In this document: positions 7,257-8,992 of the stretch, in pieces
Position numbering within the stretch: the first letter of the stretch is position 1
Layout of the letters: every line of letters begins with the position of its first letter
Assembly (NCBI GenBank): GCA_945872285.1
Contig: CAMBZR010000102.1
Location: 1 to 8,992, forward strand
Source: Bordetella parapertussis
GTDB lineage: Bacteria > Pseudomonadota > Gammaproteobacteria > Burkholderiales > Burkholderiaceae_B
Length of the DNA stretch: 8,992 bases
Direction of reading: 5' to 3'
The notes under the pieces: model-generated
Told to the model about the DNA's origin: nothing
What the model saw: the letters and a program-made list of their open reading frames with translations, nothing else
The model's database searches: none
Translations under genes and position numbers: made by a program

Positions 7257-7817
7257 TTATTTGCTCAGTGCCTGAATCACCTTATCGGTGATATCAACAC
7301 GTGGGTTCACCGTCACGGCATCTTGGATCACGATGTCGTAGTTTTCAGTTTCTGCAATTTTTTTAATCGCTGCGTTTGCTTTTTCGATGATGGTTGCGAA
7401 TTCTTCGTTGCGACGCCGGCTTGAGTCTTCTTGAATCTCGCGACGCTTACGTTGTAAATCGGCGTCCATATTCGCTAATTCTCGCTGACGTTTGTTGCGC
7501 TCTGACTCAGACAGCACGGGGGCGTCTTTTTCAAGTTTTTGCGCAAGCCCGCGTAAATTGTTCACTTGTTTTTCGAGTTCTTCGGCGCGTTTTTTAAACT
7601 CGTTTTCAATCTTTGTTTGCGCAGCCTTCGCCGGAACTGAATCACGCAAAATACGCTCAGTGTTAACAAAGCCGATCTTGGTGCCCTGCCCTTGTGCCAG
7701 CGCGGGGGCAGCAATCGTCAGGCTCAGCGCCAGGCTCGTGGCCGCCGTGACTGAGAATAAACGCGAAGTCAAACGACCGAGGGTTGAGCGAGTAGTGGTA
7801 ATCATTAAAGCAGACAT
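7257..7817 (-). CDS. skp: Periplasmic chaperone Skp/OmpH
   Basis: Skp is a periplasmic trimeric chaperone that holds unfolded outer-membrane proteins on the way to the BAM complex. From ATG 7817 the precursor has 186 residues. It carries a long signal peptide (basic R10, R15, R19, then a hydrophobic stretch about 23-36) with a likely signal peptidase I cut after APALA (A41). The mature part starts with a beta strand ([12 protein letters not shown]) and continues into a long charged coiled-coil arm (about 66-150, rich in K, E, R, Q). It closes with [27 protein letters not shown], the OmpH/Skp core strands. A further ATG at 7805 is possible, but GAGA upstream fits 7817 better; upstream extension would need a TTG at 7841. 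It lies directly after bamA, as in most proteobacteria. Confidence 0.93.
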   Translation of the reverse strand: MSALMITTTRSTLGRLTSRLFSVTAATSLALSLTIAAPALAQGQGTKIGFVNTERILRDSVPAKAAQTKIENEFKKRAEELEKQVNNLRGLAQKLEKDAPVLSESERNKRQRELANMDADLQRKRREIQEDSSRRRNEEFATIIEKANAAIKKIAETENYDIVIQDAVTVNPRVDITDKVIQALSK

Positions 7818-7873
7818 TATTAAAGTCTCACAAAAAAACAAATTTCAGCACGCAATTGTGCAAATAATAAAAC
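7818..7873 (-). other. bamA-skp spacer
   Basis: This 56-nt A/T-rich gap carries the skp ribosome site (GAGA about 8 nt before the ATG) in a U-rich leader, with a T7 run read from 7838 to 7832. A 4-bp stem GCAC/GTGC (7848-7851 with 7858-7861) lies before the T run but is too short and too far from it to be called a terminator. U-rich leaders can help ribosomal protein S1 binding, which might compensate for the modest ribosome site; that is inference. Confidence 0.4.
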
Positions 7874-8992
7874 TTAGAAACCTGTACCGATCTGGAACTG
7901 GAACACCTGCAAGTTATCACCTTCTTTGGCGTTAAGCGCCTTAGCCAGTGACAACTGTAGGGGTCCGAGCGGCGACACCCACGACAAACCAACACCAGCG
8001 GAATAACGCATCTTACTCAGATCAATCGCTGTGTCGTTGCCATACCCGTCGGTGCCAAATACCTGGCCGCCATCCACAAAGGTAAACCAGCGCAAGGTAC
8101 GATCATTTTGTGTGCCGGGCATTGGCAGATAAAACTGCACGTTACCCACCACGCGTTTTGAGCCACCGAGGTAGGTGCCCGTAATCAAGTCGCGTGGACC
8201 TAAAGAGTTTTGTGAAAACCCTCTGACAGTACCAATACCACCGGCATAGATGTTTTTAAAGATTGGGTACTGCAAATCGCTGTAGCTTTTGCCGTAGTCG
8301 AATAAGGCGTTAAACGCCAAGGTGTAATCGCGACCAATTGGCACAAATAACTGCTGCTGAGCACCTAACATGTAGTATTTGAGATTCACCGTGCCTAAGT
8401 CAGCCTTCAAACGCGTAAAGCTACCACGCGTTGGGGCAATCGCACTGTCGCGCGTATCTTTAGACCAGCCTGTGTTCAAAATCACAGCGGTCGTCGAATT
8501 GCCATAGTTATAAACGTATTCGCGGTAAGCCAGTGGCGAGTTATCGTACAAGCCGATGGTGTTGCGTTCGACGTTCGCGCCACCATAAATACGGTCAAAC
8601 TCAGAGATGGGTACGCCAAAGCTTAAGCCCGTACCGAGGGTCGTGACCTGATACATACCAGGGTTGTTCGAATAAGGAGTCATCGTACGATAATAAGCAG
8701 AGGTCGTACGGCTAATCCCGTCGTTTGTAAAATAAGGGTCAGTGTGCGCCAGCACAGCTGACCGGTTATACAAACTAGTGTTCAAGTTAAGCGTTAGGTT
8801 AGTGCCACTACCAAAAACGTTATCCTCAGTTAAACCTGCGGACAAAATCACACCGTCGACCTGGCCGTAACCGACGCCCAAATTGATCATGCCGGTGGGT
8901 TTTTCAGCGACGGTTAAGTTGATGTCAACCTGGTCGGGCGAATTTGGCACGGGTTCGGTACCAACCTTCACCTCTTTAAAGTACCCCAAGCG
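7874..8992 (-). CDS. bamA: Outer membrane assembly factor BamA, C-terminal part (5' end outside)
   Basis: BamA (Omp85 family) is the essential outer-membrane barrel that folds and inserts other outer-membrane proteins with the BAM lipoproteins. The window holds the last 372 codons, about half of the gene. The visible part opens in the end of the fifth POTRA domain (RLGYFKEVKVGTEPVPNSPD, then QVDINLTVAEKPTG). The 16-strand barrel follows from about visible residue 35. The loop 6 signature VRGF is at visible residues 256-259 (GGIGTVRGFSQNSLGPRD), then FTFVDGGQVFG, MRYSAGVGLSWVSPLGPLQL, and a C-terminal beta-signal LQVFQFQIGTGF ending in Phe. Loop 6 is about 20 residues shorter than in E. coli. 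The first visible codon is CGC; the true start, POTRA1-4 and the signal peptide lie beyond the right edge. Confidence 0.97.
   Translation of the reverse strand, partial: RLGYFKEVKVGTEPVPNSPDQVDINLTVAEKPTGMINLGVGYGQVDGVILSAGLTEDNVFGSGTNLTLNLNTSLYNRSAVLAHTDPYFTNDGISRTTSAYYRTMTPYSNNPGMYQVTTLGTGLSFGVPISEFDRIYGGANVERNTIGLYDNSPLAYREYVYNYGNSTTAVILNTGWSKDTRDSAIAPTRGSFTRLKADLGTVNLKYYMLGAQQQLFVPIGRDYTLAFNALFDYGKSYSDLQYPIFKNIYAGGIGTVRGFSQNSLGPRDLITGTYLGGSKRVVGNVQFYLPMPGTQNDRTLRWFTFVDGGQVFGTDGYGNDTAIDLSKMRYSAGVGLSWVSPLGPLQLSLAKALNAKEGDNLQVFQFQIGTGF

Noticed and set aside
7832..7861. Possible terminator between bamA and skp (short stem then T7 on the minus strand)
   Set aside because: The stem is only 4 bp and the T run starts about 10 nt after it; skp belongs to the same operon, so a terminator call is not supported.
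7492..7935. 147-codon open frame on the plus strand opposite skp and the end of bamA
   Set aside because: It is antisense to two well-supported genes, has no family resemblance, and runs across the skp start and the bamA stop.

Overview
The window is a conserved chromosomal segment of a Gram-negative betaproteobacterium. The proteins look most like Burkholderiales, and Alcaligenaceae/Bordetella relatives are a plausible home. I base this on the gene order, the style of LpxA, LpxB, LpxD and BamA, and a ppsA/ppsR pair beside the lipid A cluster. I cannot fix the genus. Nine genes plus one RNA methyltransferase gene fill nearly all of the DNA. There are no tRNA or rRNA genes, insertion sequences, CRISPR arrays or phage genes, and no gene-free stretch longer than 300 bases.

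Left part (1-2198): two divergent genes of one metabolic switch. ppsA (phosphoenolpyruvate synthase) runs leftwards off the window, and only its N-terminal 388 codons are present. ppsR, the bifunctional kinase/phosphotransferase that inactivates and reactivates PpsA, runs rightwards. The 197-bp region between them holds the most unusual non-coding structure here: an 11-bp perfect inverted repeat, two smaller hairpins, a 10-bp palindrome, and an A/T-rich element that reads as a -10 box in both directions.

Right part (2208-8992, all minus strand): transcription enters at 8992 and reads bamA (3' part) - skp - lpxD - fabZ - lpxA - lpxB - rnhB - SpoU-family RNA methyltransferase. This is the classic outer-membrane biogenesis operon. 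BamA and Skp build and escort outer-membrane proteins. LpxA, LpxD and LpxB carry out the first acylation, second acylation and disaccharide-forming steps of lipid A synthesis. FabZ works in fatty acid elongation and competes with LpxA for hydroxyacyl-ACP. RNase HII and the methyltransferase are housekeeping riders. The last four genes are linked by three successive 4-nt stop/start overlaps, the last one using a TTG start. The operon ends 9 bp from the end of ppsR in a convergent junction without a visible terminator.

I see no evidence for a new biological system. The observations worth a second look are the ppsA-ppsR control region, the TTGA overlap, and a chain-length-determining position in LpxA.
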